Shown: piece after piece, positions 25,537 through 34,360 of the stretch | Layout: the number at the start of each line of letters is the position of its first letter | Position numbering within the stretch: position 1 is the stretch's first letter | From: SAR116 cluster bacterium AG-325-F22 | GTDB lineage: Bacteria; Pseudomonadota; Alphaproteobacteria; Puniceispirillales; Marisalimonadaceae | Reading direction: 5' to 3' | Length of the DNA stretch: 47,985 bases | Assembly (NCBI GenBank): GCA_003282885.1 | Contig: QBYJ01000008.1 | Span: 1-47,985 of the forward strand | Program-made: the position numbers and the translations under genes | The notes under the pieces: model-generated | What the model was told of the DNA's origin: nothing | The model's database searches: none | What the model saw: only the letters and a program-made list of their open reading frames with translations

Positions 25537-26568
25537 CTAGAATATTAATTGAACCTTCATACTATTTTCTTTTTCATCCATTGCAATTTTGAAACCTTGT
25601 TCGGCGTTTTGAAAAGGAATACTGTGAGTAATAAGAGGTTTAACATCAATTAGTTTCTTTTTCATCATCTTGACAGCTAATTCAAACTCCGAATGAAATC
25701 TAAATGATCCTTTAATATTCAATTCTTTAGTTGTCACGGAAACTAATGGCATAAGAATATCCCCTCCCAATCCTAGTTGTATAAGAGTACCTTTTGGTTT
25801 TAAACACTTAATAGCATCATTTATACCTGAGGCAGAGCCAGAGCATTCAATTGCAAGATCAAAATAACCTTTCCCAACTTGAAATTTTTCAATTTGAGGA
25901 TAGTTTTTTGAAGTATTTATAACTTTGTCTGCTCCCACTAAATTTGAAAATTCCAGAGCCTTATCTGAAATATCTGTAACTAATATTTCTTCTGCTCCTG
26001 CACGTCTAGCTGATAAAACACCAAGTGTCCCAATAGGACCAGATCCAATTATTAATACTTTCTTTCCAAAAATATCTCCTGCTTGTTTTATGGCATGAAG
26101 ACAAACTGCAAGCGGTTCTGCCATTGCCGCTTCTTCTGGTGATAGACCGTCTGCTGCTACACATTGATAATCCTCCGCAACTAGTCTTTCCCTAAAAGCG
26201 CCTTGAATATGAGGAAAGGGCATTGCAGAGCCATAAAATTTCATATTTATGCAATGGTTCTGGTTGCCTTCTAAACAGAACATACATTTATTACACGGCC
26301 TAGATGGCGATACTGAAACAAGTTGTCCAATAGATAAGTTAGTTACTTTTGGTCCTAATTTAGTAACATGGCCAGATACTTCATGTCCTAACACCATAGG
26401 TTCCTTTAGTTTAATGTAGCCAAACCCACCATGCTTATAATAGTGGAGATCAGTTCCACAAATACCGCCGGTTGCAATAGAAATTTCAACTTGATTAGAA
26501 GATATTTTTTCCAATGGATAATCGTCTATTCTTAAGTCCATAGCCCCGTGAATCTTTATTGATTTCAT
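25537..26568 (-). CDS. Zinc-type polyol/L-idonate 5-dehydrogenase-like alcohol dehydrogenase (MDR)
   Basis: 343 residues. Catalytic zinc site GICGTDLHYYKHGG and LGHEVSGHV (Cys, His-Glu). Structural zinc site PSRPCNKCMFCLEGNQNHC (four cysteines). NAD-binding GSGPIGTLG near 175. The DLHYYKHGG and MKFYGSAMPFPHIQGAF segments resemble L-idonate 5-dehydrogenase and related polyol dehydrogenases. It likely oxidises a sugar acid or polyol imported by the TRAP system. Divergent from the SDR gene, which has the matching gluconate 5-dehydrogenase role. Confidence 0.87.
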   Translation of the reverse strand: MKSIKIHGAMDLRIDDYPLEKISSNQVEISIATGGICGTDLHYYKHGGFGYIKLKEPMVLGHEVSGHVTKLGPKVTNLSIGQLVSVSPSRPCNKCMFCLEGNQNHCINMKFYGSAMPFPHIQGAFRERLVAEDYQCVAADGLSPEEAAMAEPLAVCLHAIKQAGDIFGKKVLIIGSGPIGTLGVLSARRAGAEEILVTDISDKALEFSNLVGADKVINTSKNYPQIEKFQVGKGYFDLAIECSGSASGINDAIKCLKPKGTLIQLGLGGDILMPLVSVTTKELNIKGSFRFHSEFELAVKMMKKKLIDVKPLITHSIPFQNAEQGFKIAMDEKENSMKVQLIF

Positions 26569-26681
26569 ATCTATTTTCCCGCATTCGAAATTAAGATTTT
26601 AAAGTTAAATTTTTGAAAGATGATTAGCAATATTTTTATTATTTATATATATTTTACTTTTATTCAATTTGGAGATAGTGA

Positions 26682-27452
26682 ATGAGTTCTGGAACAGAAT
26701 TATTTAACCTAAAAGGTAAAAGAGCTCTTATAACAGGTTCATCTCAAGGAATAGGTTTCGCTTTAGCTAAAGGACTTGATGAAGCTGGCGCAGAAATTAT
26801 TTTAAATGGAAGGAATAAAGAAAAATTAGATAAAGCAGCAAAAACTCTTACCCCACAAAATAATTTGCATCAATTATCTTTCGACGTTACTGACAAAAAT
26901 GAAATTGATAATGTTGTTAATAAATTTGAAAACGAAATAGGTTCAATTGAAATATTAGTAAATAATGCTGGAATGCAACATCGAACACCGCTTGAAGACT
27001 TTCCACCTAATAAGTTTGAACAATTATTAAAAACAAATATTTCATCCGTTTTTAATGTAAGCCAAGTAGTAGCAAGGCATATGATCAAAAGGGGCTCAGG
27101 AAAAATTATTAATATTGCGAGTGTTCAAACTTTATTAGCAAGACCTGGTATTGCTCCTTACACTGCAACTAAGGGTGCTGTTGGAAATCTTACTAAAGGA
27201 ATGGCAACGGATTGGGCAAAGTATGGACTTCAATGTAATGCTATTGCTCCAGGTTATTTTGATACACCTTTGAATGCCGCACTAGTGTCTGACAAAGATT
27301 TTACTTCTTGGTTGGAAAATAGAACACCTGCAGGTAGGTGGGGCAAAGTTGAAGAGTTGGTTGGCGCAAGTATTTTTTTAAGTTCTGATGCATCTAACTT
27401 TGTTAATGGGCACACGCTTTATGTTGATGGGGGCATTACAGCCTCTTTATAG
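26682..27452 (+). CDS. SDR oxidoreductase, gluconate 5-dehydrogenase-like
   Basis: 256 residues. Classical SDR motifs: ITGSSQGIG cofactor loop (about 17-25), VNNAGMQHRTPLEDF, catalytic Ser in INIASVQTL, and Tyr-Lys in APYTATKGAVGNL, followed by PGYFDTPL. The overall pattern matches IdnO/Gno, which interconverts gluconate and 5-keto-gluconate. With the idonate dehydrogenase-like gene next door this forms an idonate/gluconate type route. Good RBS (TTTGGAGATAG) before ATG. Confidence 0.87.
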   Translation: MSSGTELFNLKGKRALITGSSQGIGFALAKGLDEAGAEIILNGRNKEKLDKAAKTLTPQNNLHQLSFDVTDKNEIDNVVNKFENEIGSIEILVNNAGMQHRTPLEDFPPNKFEQLLKTNISSVFNVSQVVARHMIKRGSGKIINIASVQTLLARPGIAPYTATKGAVGNLTKGMATDWAKYGLQCNAIAPGYFDTPLNAALVSDKDFTSWLENRTPAGRWGKVEELVGASIFLSSDASNFVNGHTLYVDGGITASL

Positions 27453-27529
27453 AACAAATTAAAAAATTATTCTGTTAAATTAAAAATTAAATAATAAACT
27501 TTCTTTTTATTTTAGTAATAAATGCTACA

Positions 27530-28033
27530 TTGAAGAAAATTTTTTCTAAAGATTTTGATGTGATTGATGATATTGATAAGAAAATTTTAACTATAATTCA
27601 GAAGAATGCTGGTTTACCTCTGTCAGAAATTTCTAAAAGGGTGGGAATTTCTTCTACACCTTGTTGGAACAGGATAAAAAAAATGGAAGAGGGTGGGGTG
27701 ATTTGAGCTAGAACTATCGTTCTTAACAGAAAAGCAATAAATTTAGCTGTAGTAGTTTTTTTATCTATTAGAGTTAGTCACCAATCAAGGGACTGGATTT
27801 CAAGTTTCCAGAAAGTTGTTGATAAGCATGAAGAAATTATCGAAACACATAGGTTAACTGGTTCAGACTCAGATTATTTATTAAAAATTGTTGCCTCTAG
27901 CATTGAGGATTATGATAATTTTCAACAGAAGTTGATAGGAGAACTTGAATTTACAAAAATGTCTTCGAGTATATCACTTCAAGAAATGAAAAATTCTCAT
28001 AACTTACCCTTAAAACAGCTTGAAAACTTTTAA
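27530..28033 (+). pseudogene. Lrp/AsnC-family regulator interrupted by one in-frame TGA
   Basis: From TTG 27530 (or GTG a few codons later) the frame reads DDIDKKILTIIQKNAGLPLS, EISKRVGISSTPCWNRIKKM, EEGGVI, then TGA at 27704-27706. It continues in the same frame to TAA 28031-28033 with ARTIVLNRKAINLAVVVFLS and the RAM-domain part THRLTGSDSDYLLKIVASSI. Total length would be 167 residues, normal for Lrp. Only one lesion separates the DNA-binding and ligand-binding domains, consistent with a CGA-to-TGA change. It converges with tupA with a 4-base overlap. Confidence 0.75.
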
Positions 28034-28836
28034 CTTGCGTTAGGAAAAAAAAGTTGTTTTCCTTTCAATTTAAAGTTTTCAATAACTTTTTGTCCTCTTT
28101 TTGATAAGAGCCAACTAATAAATTTATTAGCGTTTTTAAATTTTACATTTGGACAACTTGATGGGTTAACCATCGTAATCCCATATTGATTAAATAACGT
28201 TTTATTTTTTTCAGCTATAATACGTAGGTTATTTTTATTGTTAAAATAAATCCATGATGCTCTGTCACTTAATGTATAAGCACCCATACCACTTGCTAAA
28301 TTAAGAGTTGTTCCCATCCCAGAACCTGTTTCTCTGTACCATTTTCCAGAGAATTCAATTGGCTTTAATTTAGCTTTGTCCCATATACTTATTTCTTTAA
28401 AATGCGTACCAGAGTCATCGCCTCTTGATATAAAAATTGAGGATGTGGTAAAAATTTTTGTAAAAGATGTGATAGGGTCATCAGTTAAATTTATTTTAGC
28501 AGGATTTTCTTTTGGTCCAACTATGATGAAATCATTATACATTAAATTGTATCTCTTAAGGCCAAATCCATTTTTAACAAATTTTAACTCTCTTTTTTTT
28601 GCATGTACTATTAGTACGTCTCCGTCACAATTGGCTGCATTTTTCAGTGCAGCGCCAGTGCCAACTGATACAACATTAGCAACCACATTTATCTCTGATT
28701 TAATAATTGGGAGTATGTACTCATAGAAACCAGAGTTATAGGTTGAAGTTGTTGATTGAACTATTAATGAATTGTCACCTGAGCAGATCCTTGGAAATAA
28801 TAAAAACAAGAGAATAAATAGATTTATTCTAAACAT
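28030..28836 (-). CDS. tupA: Tungstate/molybdate ABC transporter substrate-binding protein (TupA/WtpA-like)
   Basis: 268 residues. N-terminal signal peptide (hydrophobic NLFILLFLLFPRICSG). Oxyanion-binding TupA signature IVQSTTSTYNSGFYEYI, plus VSVGTGAALKNAANCDGDVL and ISRGDDSGTHFKEISIW, which place Thr/Ser groups around the anion. ETGSGMGTTLNLASGMGAYT is also typical. It captures tungstate with very high affinity in the periplasm. It is divergent from tupB and tupC, an unusual arrangement since tupABC is mostly one operon. Confidence 0.9.
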   Translation of the reverse strand: MFRINLFILLFLLFPRICSGDNSLIVQSTTSTYNSGFYEYILPIIKSEINVVANVVSVGTGAALKNAANCDGDVLIVHAKKRELKFVKNGFGLKRYNLMYNDFIIVGPKENPAKINLTDDPITSFTKIFTTSSIFISRGDDSGTHFKEISIWDKAKLKPIEFSGKWYRETGSGMGTTLNLASGMGAYTLSDRASWIYFNNKNNLRIIAEKNKTLFNQYGITMVNPSSCPNVKFKNANKFISWLLSKRGQKVIENFKLKGKQLFFPNAS

Positions 28837-28855
28837 ATTTTACCTATATAACGTA

Positions 28856-28896
28856 AAAATTGCAATAATTGTAATTTTCACATAATATTGCAATTT
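28856..28896. promoter_or_regulatory. Candidate operator in the tupA-tupB divergent promoter
   Basis: AAAATTGCAAT (28856-28866) and ATTGTAATTTT (28868-28878) form a palindrome around one central A with 10 of 11 pairs matching. A third copy in inverted orientation, ATTGCAATTT, lies at 28887-28896 and is a perfect inverted match to 28857-28866. The site sits in the 84-bp gap between the two start codons, where it could control both directions. The HTH/PBP and ModE-like regulators are candidate binders; this is inference. Confidence 0.5.
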
Positions 28897-28920
28897 AAAA
28901 CATAATAAATCAATAATAAT

Positions 28921-29628
28921 ATGAATATTTTACTAGAAGCATTTGCGAAATCATTTGAGTTAGTTTTTACTCTTAATGAGGATTTATTTGAAATATTACT
29001 ACTTTCTTTAAAAGTGAGTGGTATTTCATTACTTCTTTCTTGTTTAATTGGTTTGCCATTAGGAACTTTTTTAGCCATTAAAAGTTTTTGGGGTAAGGAC
29101 GCATTTTTAGTTCTATTCAATACTATGATGGGGTTACCACCAGTTGTTGTTGGATTAATTGTTTATTTACTAGTTTCAAGGTCTGGGCCATTTGGCTGGC
29201 TGGGCATTTTATATACTCCAACTGCAATGATAATCGCTCAGATGATATTAATAACTCCAATTATAGTTTCGTTAACCTCTCAAATAATAGAAGAAATTAG
29301 TCAAGAATATAAGTCTCTTTTTGCTTCTCTGGTAGTACCGTCTCATAAAGCGATCATAGCGTATCTTTTTGATGCTAGATATTCGATACTTACCGTAGTT
29401 TTAGCTGGATTTGGTAGAGCTATATCAGAAGTTGGAGCTGTAATAATTGTAGGTGGAAATATTGATCACTTAACAAGGGTTATGACGACAACAATAGTAT
29501 TAGAAACTTCTAAAGGTAATTTGTCTCTAGCATTAGCTTTGGGAATAATTCTTCTATCAATTGCATTAACTACAAACTTTATTTTAATTCGTCTAAAGAT
29601 TAGGGCGAAAAGAAGAATGTATGTATAA
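28921..29628 (+). CDS. tupB: Tungstate ABC transporter permease (TupB)
   Basis: 235 residues with five to six membrane helices (LLLSLKVSGISLLLSCLIGL, LFNTMMGLPPVVVGLIVYLL and others). The EAA loop that contacts the ATPase is at about 155-175: ILTVVLAGFGRAISEVGAVI. It pairs with TupA across the membrane. Stop overlaps tupC by eight bases (tupC ATG at 29621), so translation is coupled. Confidence 0.92.
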   Translation: MNILLEAFAKSFELVFTLNEDLFEILLLSLKVSGISLLLSCLIGLPLGTFLAIKSFWGKDAFLVLFNTMMGLPPVVVGLIVYLLVSRSGPFGWLGILYTPTAMIIAQMILITPIIVSLTSQIIEEISQEYKSLFASLVVPSHKAIIAYLFDARYSILTVVLAGFGRAISEVGAVIIVGGNIDHLTRVMTTTIVLETSKGNLSLALALGIILLSIALTTNFILIRLKIRAKRRMYV

Positions 29629-30355
29629 ATCTAACAAAAAAAACTTAATAAAATTAACCCCCATTGAAGTTATTGATCTATCAGTTTCATTAGGAAAAGA
29701 TCTAATTCTAGACAAGATTAGTTGTAGCATTAAAAATAATTCTATTACTGCAGTAATTGGACCAAACGGTGCAGGCAAAAGTATATTTCTACAGACCATA
29801 AATGGATTAACAAATATAGATTATGGGAAAATAACGTTTAACAAAATATACAACAATGATGAAATTAGAAATAAGCAAGCAATGGTTTTTCAAACTCCAA
29901 CTTTGTTAAGAAGAAATGTAAAATCTAATATGGATTTTGTTTCTAATGTTAAAAATAAAAATGGTAAATTAATTATTAAAAATATTTTAAAAAGAGTTGG
30001 ATTAGAGGGATATGATGATAAACCTGCACGCTTACTTTCTGGAGGAGAAAAACAAAGACTTTCTCTAGCAAGAGCTTTATTCATTGAGCCATCAGTTCTT
30101 CTACTTGACGAGCCCACTGCAAATTTAGACCCATTTTCATTGAAATTAATAGAAGAAATTATTCTAGAGGAGAGTAAAAAAGGGGCTACAATTATACTTA
30201 CTACACATGATATGGCTCAGGCTAAGAGACTAGCATCTGATATAATTTTTTTTAATAAGGGTAAAATACTAGAGCAAACAGATGCAAATGCATTTTTTAG
30301 AAACCCTTTAACTAAAGAGGCAAAAAAATATATCAATGGAGAAATTCTTTTATAA
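29621..30355 (+). CDS. tupC: Tungstate ABC transporter ATP-binding protein (TupC)
   Basis: 244 residues. Walker A GPNGAGKS (47-54), Q-loop AMVFQTPTLLRR, ABC signature RLLSGGEKQRLSLARAL, Walker B VLLLDEPTANLDP and H-loop ILTTHDMAQA. It powers uptake by TupB. The gene ends three bases before the convergent M20 amidohydrolase stop. With MoeA, MobAB and FdhD in the same window, tungstate or molybdate uptake feeds cofactor assembly. Confidence 0.92.
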   Translation: MYKSNKKNLIKLTPIEVIDLSVSLGKDLILDKISCSIKNNSITAVIGPNGAGKSIFLQTINGLTNIDYGKITFNKIYNNDEIRNKQAMVFQTPTLLRRNVKSNMDFVSNVKNKNGKLIIKNILKRVGLEGYDDKPARLLSGGEKQRLSLARALFIEPSVLLLDEPTANLDPFSLKLIEEIILEESKKGATIILTTHDMAQAKRLASDIIFFNKGKILEQTDANAFFRNPLTKEAKKYINGEILL

Positions 30356-30358
30356 TTA

Positions 30359-31528
30359 TTATTCCACAAGAATTGTTTCAGCTAAGTTTGCCCAGTATTC
30401 AGCACCAATTGGTAATAGTGCATCATTGAAATCATAATATGCACTGTGAAGCTTTTCTGCATCCTCGCCTGCTCCTAGCCAGATATAGGCTCCTGGTTTT
30501 TCTTCAAGCATATATGAAAAATCTTCAGAACCCATAGTTGGAGTTTCTTTAACATTGATTGAAGCTTCACCAAAAGTATTTTTAAAAATTTCTGATGCTA
30601 ATTTTGCACTTTTTTTGTCGTTTATTGTTGATGGATATCCTGGCCTAATTTCAATGTTAACTTTGCAGTTAGAAATTGCGCATGCGTTTAATGCAACTTT
30701 CTTAATCTTTTTTAGCATGTCATCTCTTATGATTATATTGGTTGACCTTAGGGTTCCTCCAATTGTTACTGTATCGGGTATTACATTAAAAGCTGAACCA
30801 CCTTCAATTTTAGTAAGTGATAAAACAGCATTTTTAAATGGATCCAATTGTCTTGAAATTAAACTTTGAAGAGCTGTAATAGTTAAACCGGCTGCTACCA
30901 TTGGATCATTAGAATATTGAGGCTGGGCTGCATGCCCTCCTTTTCCTTCAATTGTAAAAATAATTATATCTCCCCCAGCCATTGCAAAACCTTCATGAAT
31001 GACAGCTTGGCCTAGAGGTATTCCTGGCCAATTGTGTATTCCCCAGACAGTATCGATTTTAAATTTTTTAAAAAGACCATCATTAATCATTGCCTTTGCA
31101 CCTGCGTTGCCACCTTCTTCTGCTGGCTGAAAAATACAATAAACTGTTCCATGAAAATTTCGTGTTTCTGCCAGGTATTTTGCAGCACCCAATAACATTG
31201 TTGAATGACCATCATGACCGCACGCATGCATAGATCCTTCATTTTTGGATGCATAGGATAAATTAGTCTTTTCAGTCATAGGAAGAGCATCCATATCAGC
31301 TCTTATACCTATTGCTTTATCTGAATTACTATTTTTACCTTTAATAATTCCAACAATACCAGTTTTACCAATACCCTGATGAACTTCTATTCCAAATTCA
31401 TTTAGCTTTTTTGAAATAAAGTCAGAAGTATCTTTTTCTTGGTAAGCTACTTCAGGTTTCTCGTGGATATTATGGCGCCATTCAATCATTGCGGGAGTTA
31501 TTTGTTCAATTTTTTGCTTGATATTCAT
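30359..31528 (-). CDS. M20-family amidohydrolase (hippurate hydrolase-like)
   Basis: 389 residues. Di-metal binding motifs: GIRADMDALPM, MHACGHDGHSTMLLGAA and QPAEEGGNAGAKAM; the dimerisation domain contains GKGGHAAQP, and the last metal His is near GAGEDAEKLHSAYYDFND with preceding MGSEDFSYML. Family members remove acyl groups from N-acyl amino acids such as hippurate or indole-acetyl amino acids. Divergent from the N-formylglutamate amidohydrolase-like gene with a 49-bp promoter gap. Likely part of N-acyl amino acid salvage. Confidence 0.92.
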   Translation of the reverse strand: MNIKQKIEQITPAMIEWRHNIHEKPEVAYQEKDTSDFISKKLNEFGIEVHQGIGKTGIVGIIKGKNSNSDKAIGIRADMDALPMTEKTNLSYASKNEGSMHACGHDGHSTMLLGAAKYLAETRNFHGTVYCIFQPAEEGGNAGAKAMINDGLFKKFKIDTVWGIHNWPGIPLGQAVIHEGFAMAGGDIIIFTIEGKGGHAAQPQYSNDPMVAAGLTITALQSLISRQLDPFKNAVLSLTKIEGGSAFNVIPDTVTIGGTLRSTNIIIRDDMLKKIKKVALNACAISNCKVNIEIRPGYPSTINDKKSAKLASEIFKNTFGEASINVKETPTMGSEDFSYMLEEKPGAYIWLGAGEDAEKLHSAYYDFNDALLPIGAEYWANLAETILVE

Positions 31529-31577
31529 TTTTTATACACTCAATAATTAGGTATTATTTTAAAATTTGGAGCTGCAA

Positions 31578-32444
31578 ATGTCTGATAAGATCCTAAACGT
31601 TGAAGGAGATGAAGGTCAATCAATTCCTTTAATAATTGATTCTCCTCATAGTGGTACTGAATATCCATTAGATTTCAATCATCAAGCAGAACTTTCAAAA
31701 CTAAGACAAGCTGAAGATACTCATGTTAATGAGCTATATGAATTTGTTTCATCTATTGGTGGAGTTTTTATAGAAGCTAAATTTCCAAGGTCATATATTG
31801 ATCCTAATAGATCAGAAACCGATTTCAAATTTGAAGATTTAAATGAAAAAAATAACAGTATTAGCGAAATAAAATTTAATCCAACTATTAAAAGTGAACT
31901 TGGCATTGGTTTAGTTTGGATAAAAATTCCTCCAAATGGAGAGCCAATGTATAAAGATAAAATTACACTAAAACAATTAATGGATAGAGTTAATATATAT
32001 TATAGACCATATCATAAAATTCTTAAACACACACTAAACGAAACTTATAAAAATTATGGTAAGTTTTACCACGTAAATGCTCACTCCATGCAAAATCAAG
32101 CTACAGCAATGTCAGATCAATCACAGGGCACAATAAGACCAGACTTTGTAATAGGAGATAGAGAAGGAACATCTTGTCATAGAAAGTTTACAGACCTAAT
32201 TGTAGATTTTTTGAGGAGTTTAAACTACTCTGTAGATATCAATTATCCATATAAAGGTATGGAACTTGTAAAAGCATATAGTGATCCTTTGCAAAATAAG
32301 AATTCAGTTCAAATTGAGGTAAATAGAAAATTATATATGAATGAAGAAACAAGAAAAAAAACAGACAACTTCAAAATTTTAAAAAAAGATTTAGAAAAAC
32401 TAATTAATAAAATAAAAAAAGAAATTGATGAGGGTTACTTATGA
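31578..32444 (+). CDS. N-formylglutamate amidohydrolase-like protein
   Basis: 288 residues from ATG 31578, which has TTTGGAG at a good distance; the upstream TTG (31566) would give four extra residues (MELQ) and would overlap the RBS, so it is rejected. Family features: PLIIDSPHSGTEYP with the first metal His, DTHVNELY, RSYIDPNRSETD, NAHSMQNQA, and VIGDREGTSCHRKF. The N-formylglutamate amidohydrolase fold removes formyl or other acyl groups from glutamate, as in histidine degradation. No hut genes are near, so another N-acyl substrate is likely. TGA overlaps the next ATG (ATGA). Confidence 0.87.
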   Translation: MSDKILNVEGDEGQSIPLIIDSPHSGTEYPLDFNHQAELSKLRQAEDTHVNELYEFVSSIGGVFIEAKFPRSYIDPNRSETDFKFEDLNEKNNSISEIKFNPTIKSELGIGLVWIKIPPNGEPMYKDKITLKQLMDRVNIYYRPYHKILKHTLNETYKNYGKFYHVNAHSMQNQATAMSDQSQGTIRPDFVIGDREGTSCHRKFTDLIVDFLRSLNYSVDINYPYKGMELVKAYSDPLQNKNSVQIEVNRKLYMNEETRKKTDNFKILKKDLEKLINKIKKEIDEGYL

Positions 32445-34336
32445 ATGAGTCAGGTATACAAAGTAAAAAAAATAACGCCTTACCTGTAATAGAAGTAAAA
32501 GATCTTAGAGTTCATTTTAATTTAAAAGATCAAGTGGTTAAAGCTGTTGATGGAGTATCATTCGATATAAAAAAAGGAGAAACAATTGCTATTGTTGGCG
32601 AATCTGGTTCAGGTAAATCTGTAACTGCATTATCACTAATGAGACTTGTTGATTTTTCAGGTGGAAACATAATTTCAGGAGAAATTAATCTGGAAACTAA
32701 AAACAAAATAAATCTAGATTTAGCTCAACAGAGCCAAGATATAATGAAAGATATTAGAGGTAACGATGTTTCTATGATTTTTCAAGAACCCATGACATCG
32801 TTGAATCCAGTATTCACAATACGAATGCAAATGACAGAAACAATTTTAAAGCATCAGGGAAAAACTAGGGCGGAAGCTCTCGAAATAGCATTGGAAATGT
32901 TGAAGTTAGTTAGAATACCTGAGCCTGAAAAAAGATTAAACCAATATCCGCATGAGCTTTCAGGGGGTATGAGACAAAGAGTCATGATAGCTATGGCATT
33001 AAGTTGTAAACCTTCTTTACTAATCGCTGACGAACCTACAACTGCGCTTGATGTTACAATACAGGCTCAAATACTAGATTTAATTAAATTGTTACAACGT
33101 GATATAGGAATGTCGGTAATTTTTATTACTCATGATATGGGAGTGGTTGCAGAAATTGCTGATAGGGTTGTTGTAATGTTTGCTGGAAAAAAAGTTGAAG
33201 AAGGATCTGCCTTAGAAATTTTCAATAATCCACAACATCCTTATACAAAATCATTGCTTGCAGCCGTCCCAAAATTAGGAAGTATGAAAGGTAAGTTACT
33301 ACCTGCAAAATTTATGAATGTAGATATAAATTCATCAGACAATCAGCAATTAAAAACAACAACTCAAAATAAAATAATTGAAATAAAAGATACTGTAAAT
33401 CGAGTTTCCAATCCGTTACTTCAGGTTAGAGGATTAACAACAAGGTTTTCTATAAAACAGGATTTTGGAACAAAAAAAGGTAATATTCATGCTGTTGAAA
33501 ATATTGATCTTAGTTTGCAACCTGGAGAAACTTTTGGGCTGGTTGGTGAAAGTGGATGTGGAAAATCTACAACTGGAAGAAGTATTATAGGTTTAACATC
33601 ACCAACAAGAGGGAGTGTTGTTTTTGAGGGGGTAGAATTAACCAACTTAAATAATAAAGAGATGATTCAATACAGAAAACAAATGCAAATGATATTTCAA
33701 GATCCTTTTGCATCTTTGAATCCTCGTATGACAGTTGGACAGATAATAGCTGAACCTATTTTAGTACATGGATTAGATGAAAAATTAGGATCAAGTGAAA
33801 AAGTTATGCAATTGTTAAATCGTGTAGGATTGAACGAACAATATGCCTTGAGATTCCCACACGAACTTTCGGGAGGGCAGAGGCAGAGAATTGGAATTGC
33901 AAGAGCACTTGCTTTAGAACCAAAATTAATTATTGCTGATGAAGCTGTTTCCGCCCTAGATGTCTCAATTCAAGCACAAGTAGTTAACTTAATGATGGAA
34001 CTTCAAGAAGAATTTGGCCTGTCTTACCTCTTTATAAGTCATGATATGGCAGTAGTTGAAAGAGTTAGTCATAGAATAGGTGTAATGTATCTAGGTGAGA
34101 TAGTTGAAATTGGGCTAAGAAGTGAAATTTTTGAAAATCCGCAACACCCATATACAAAAAAGTTAATGGCTGCAGTGCCAATAGCAGATCCCAGTAAAAG
34201 AAAAACAAAGTTAAATTTGATGAGCGACGAAATTCCTAGTCTTTTAAAACCACATGGTTACGAGCCTGAAAAAATAGAAATGGTAAAATTGAGTGAAGAG
34301 CATTTTGTTAAACCGTTTGATGGAATGATTAATTAA
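32441..34336 (+). CDS. Oligopeptide ABC transporter fused ATPase (DppD-DppF/GsiA-like)
   Basis: 631 residues, two complete ABC domains in one chain. First: Walker A GESGSGKS (about 53-60), signature LSGGMRQR, Walker B LLIADEPTTALD. Second: Walker A GESGCGKS (about 369-376), signature LSGGQRQR and LIIADEAVSALD. The oligopeptide C-terminal tails (NPQHPYTKSLLAAVP and NPQHPYTKKLMAAVP) are present in both. It powers the DppB/DppC pair encoded on the other strand. Overlaps the amidohydrolase gene by four bases and precedes the AstE-like gene by 24 bases. Confidence 0.95.
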   Translation: MNESGIQSKKNNALPVIEVKDLRVHFNLKDQVVKAVDGVSFDIKKGETIAIVGESGSGKSVTALSLMRLVDFSGGNIISGEINLETKNKINLDLAQQSQDIMKDIRGNDVSMIFQEPMTSLNPVFTIRMQMTETILKHQGKTRAEALEIALEMLKLVRIPEPEKRLNQYPHELSGGMRQRVMIAMALSCKPSLLIADEPTTALDVTIQAQILDLIKLLQRDIGMSVIFITHDMGVVAEIADRVVVMFAGKKVEEGSALEIFNNPQHPYTKSLLAAVPKLGSMKGKLLPAKFMNVDINSSDNQQLKTTTQNKIIEIKDTVNRVSNPLLQVRGLTTRFSIKQDFGTKKGNIHAVENIDLSLQPGETFGLVGESGCGKSTTGRSIIGLTSPTRGSVVFEGVELTNLNNKEMIQYRKQMQMIFQDPFASLNPRMTVGQIIAEPILVHGLDEKLGSSEKVMQLLNRVGLNEQYALRFPHELSGGQRQRIGIARALALEPKLIIADEAVSALDVSIQAQVVNLMMELQEEFGLSYLFISHDMAVVERVSHRIGVMYLGEIVEIGLRSEIFENPQHPYTKKLMAAVPIADPSKRKTKLNLMSDEIPSLLKPHGYEPEKIEMVKLSEEHFVKPFDGMIN

Positions 34337-34360
34337 CAATGTAATTTAGAGACAAGAATT

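Noticed and set aside
28845-28853. ModE box upstream of tupA
   Set aside because: Only one half-site-like sequence (TATATAACG) is present; the expected CGTTAT partner is missing at the right distance.
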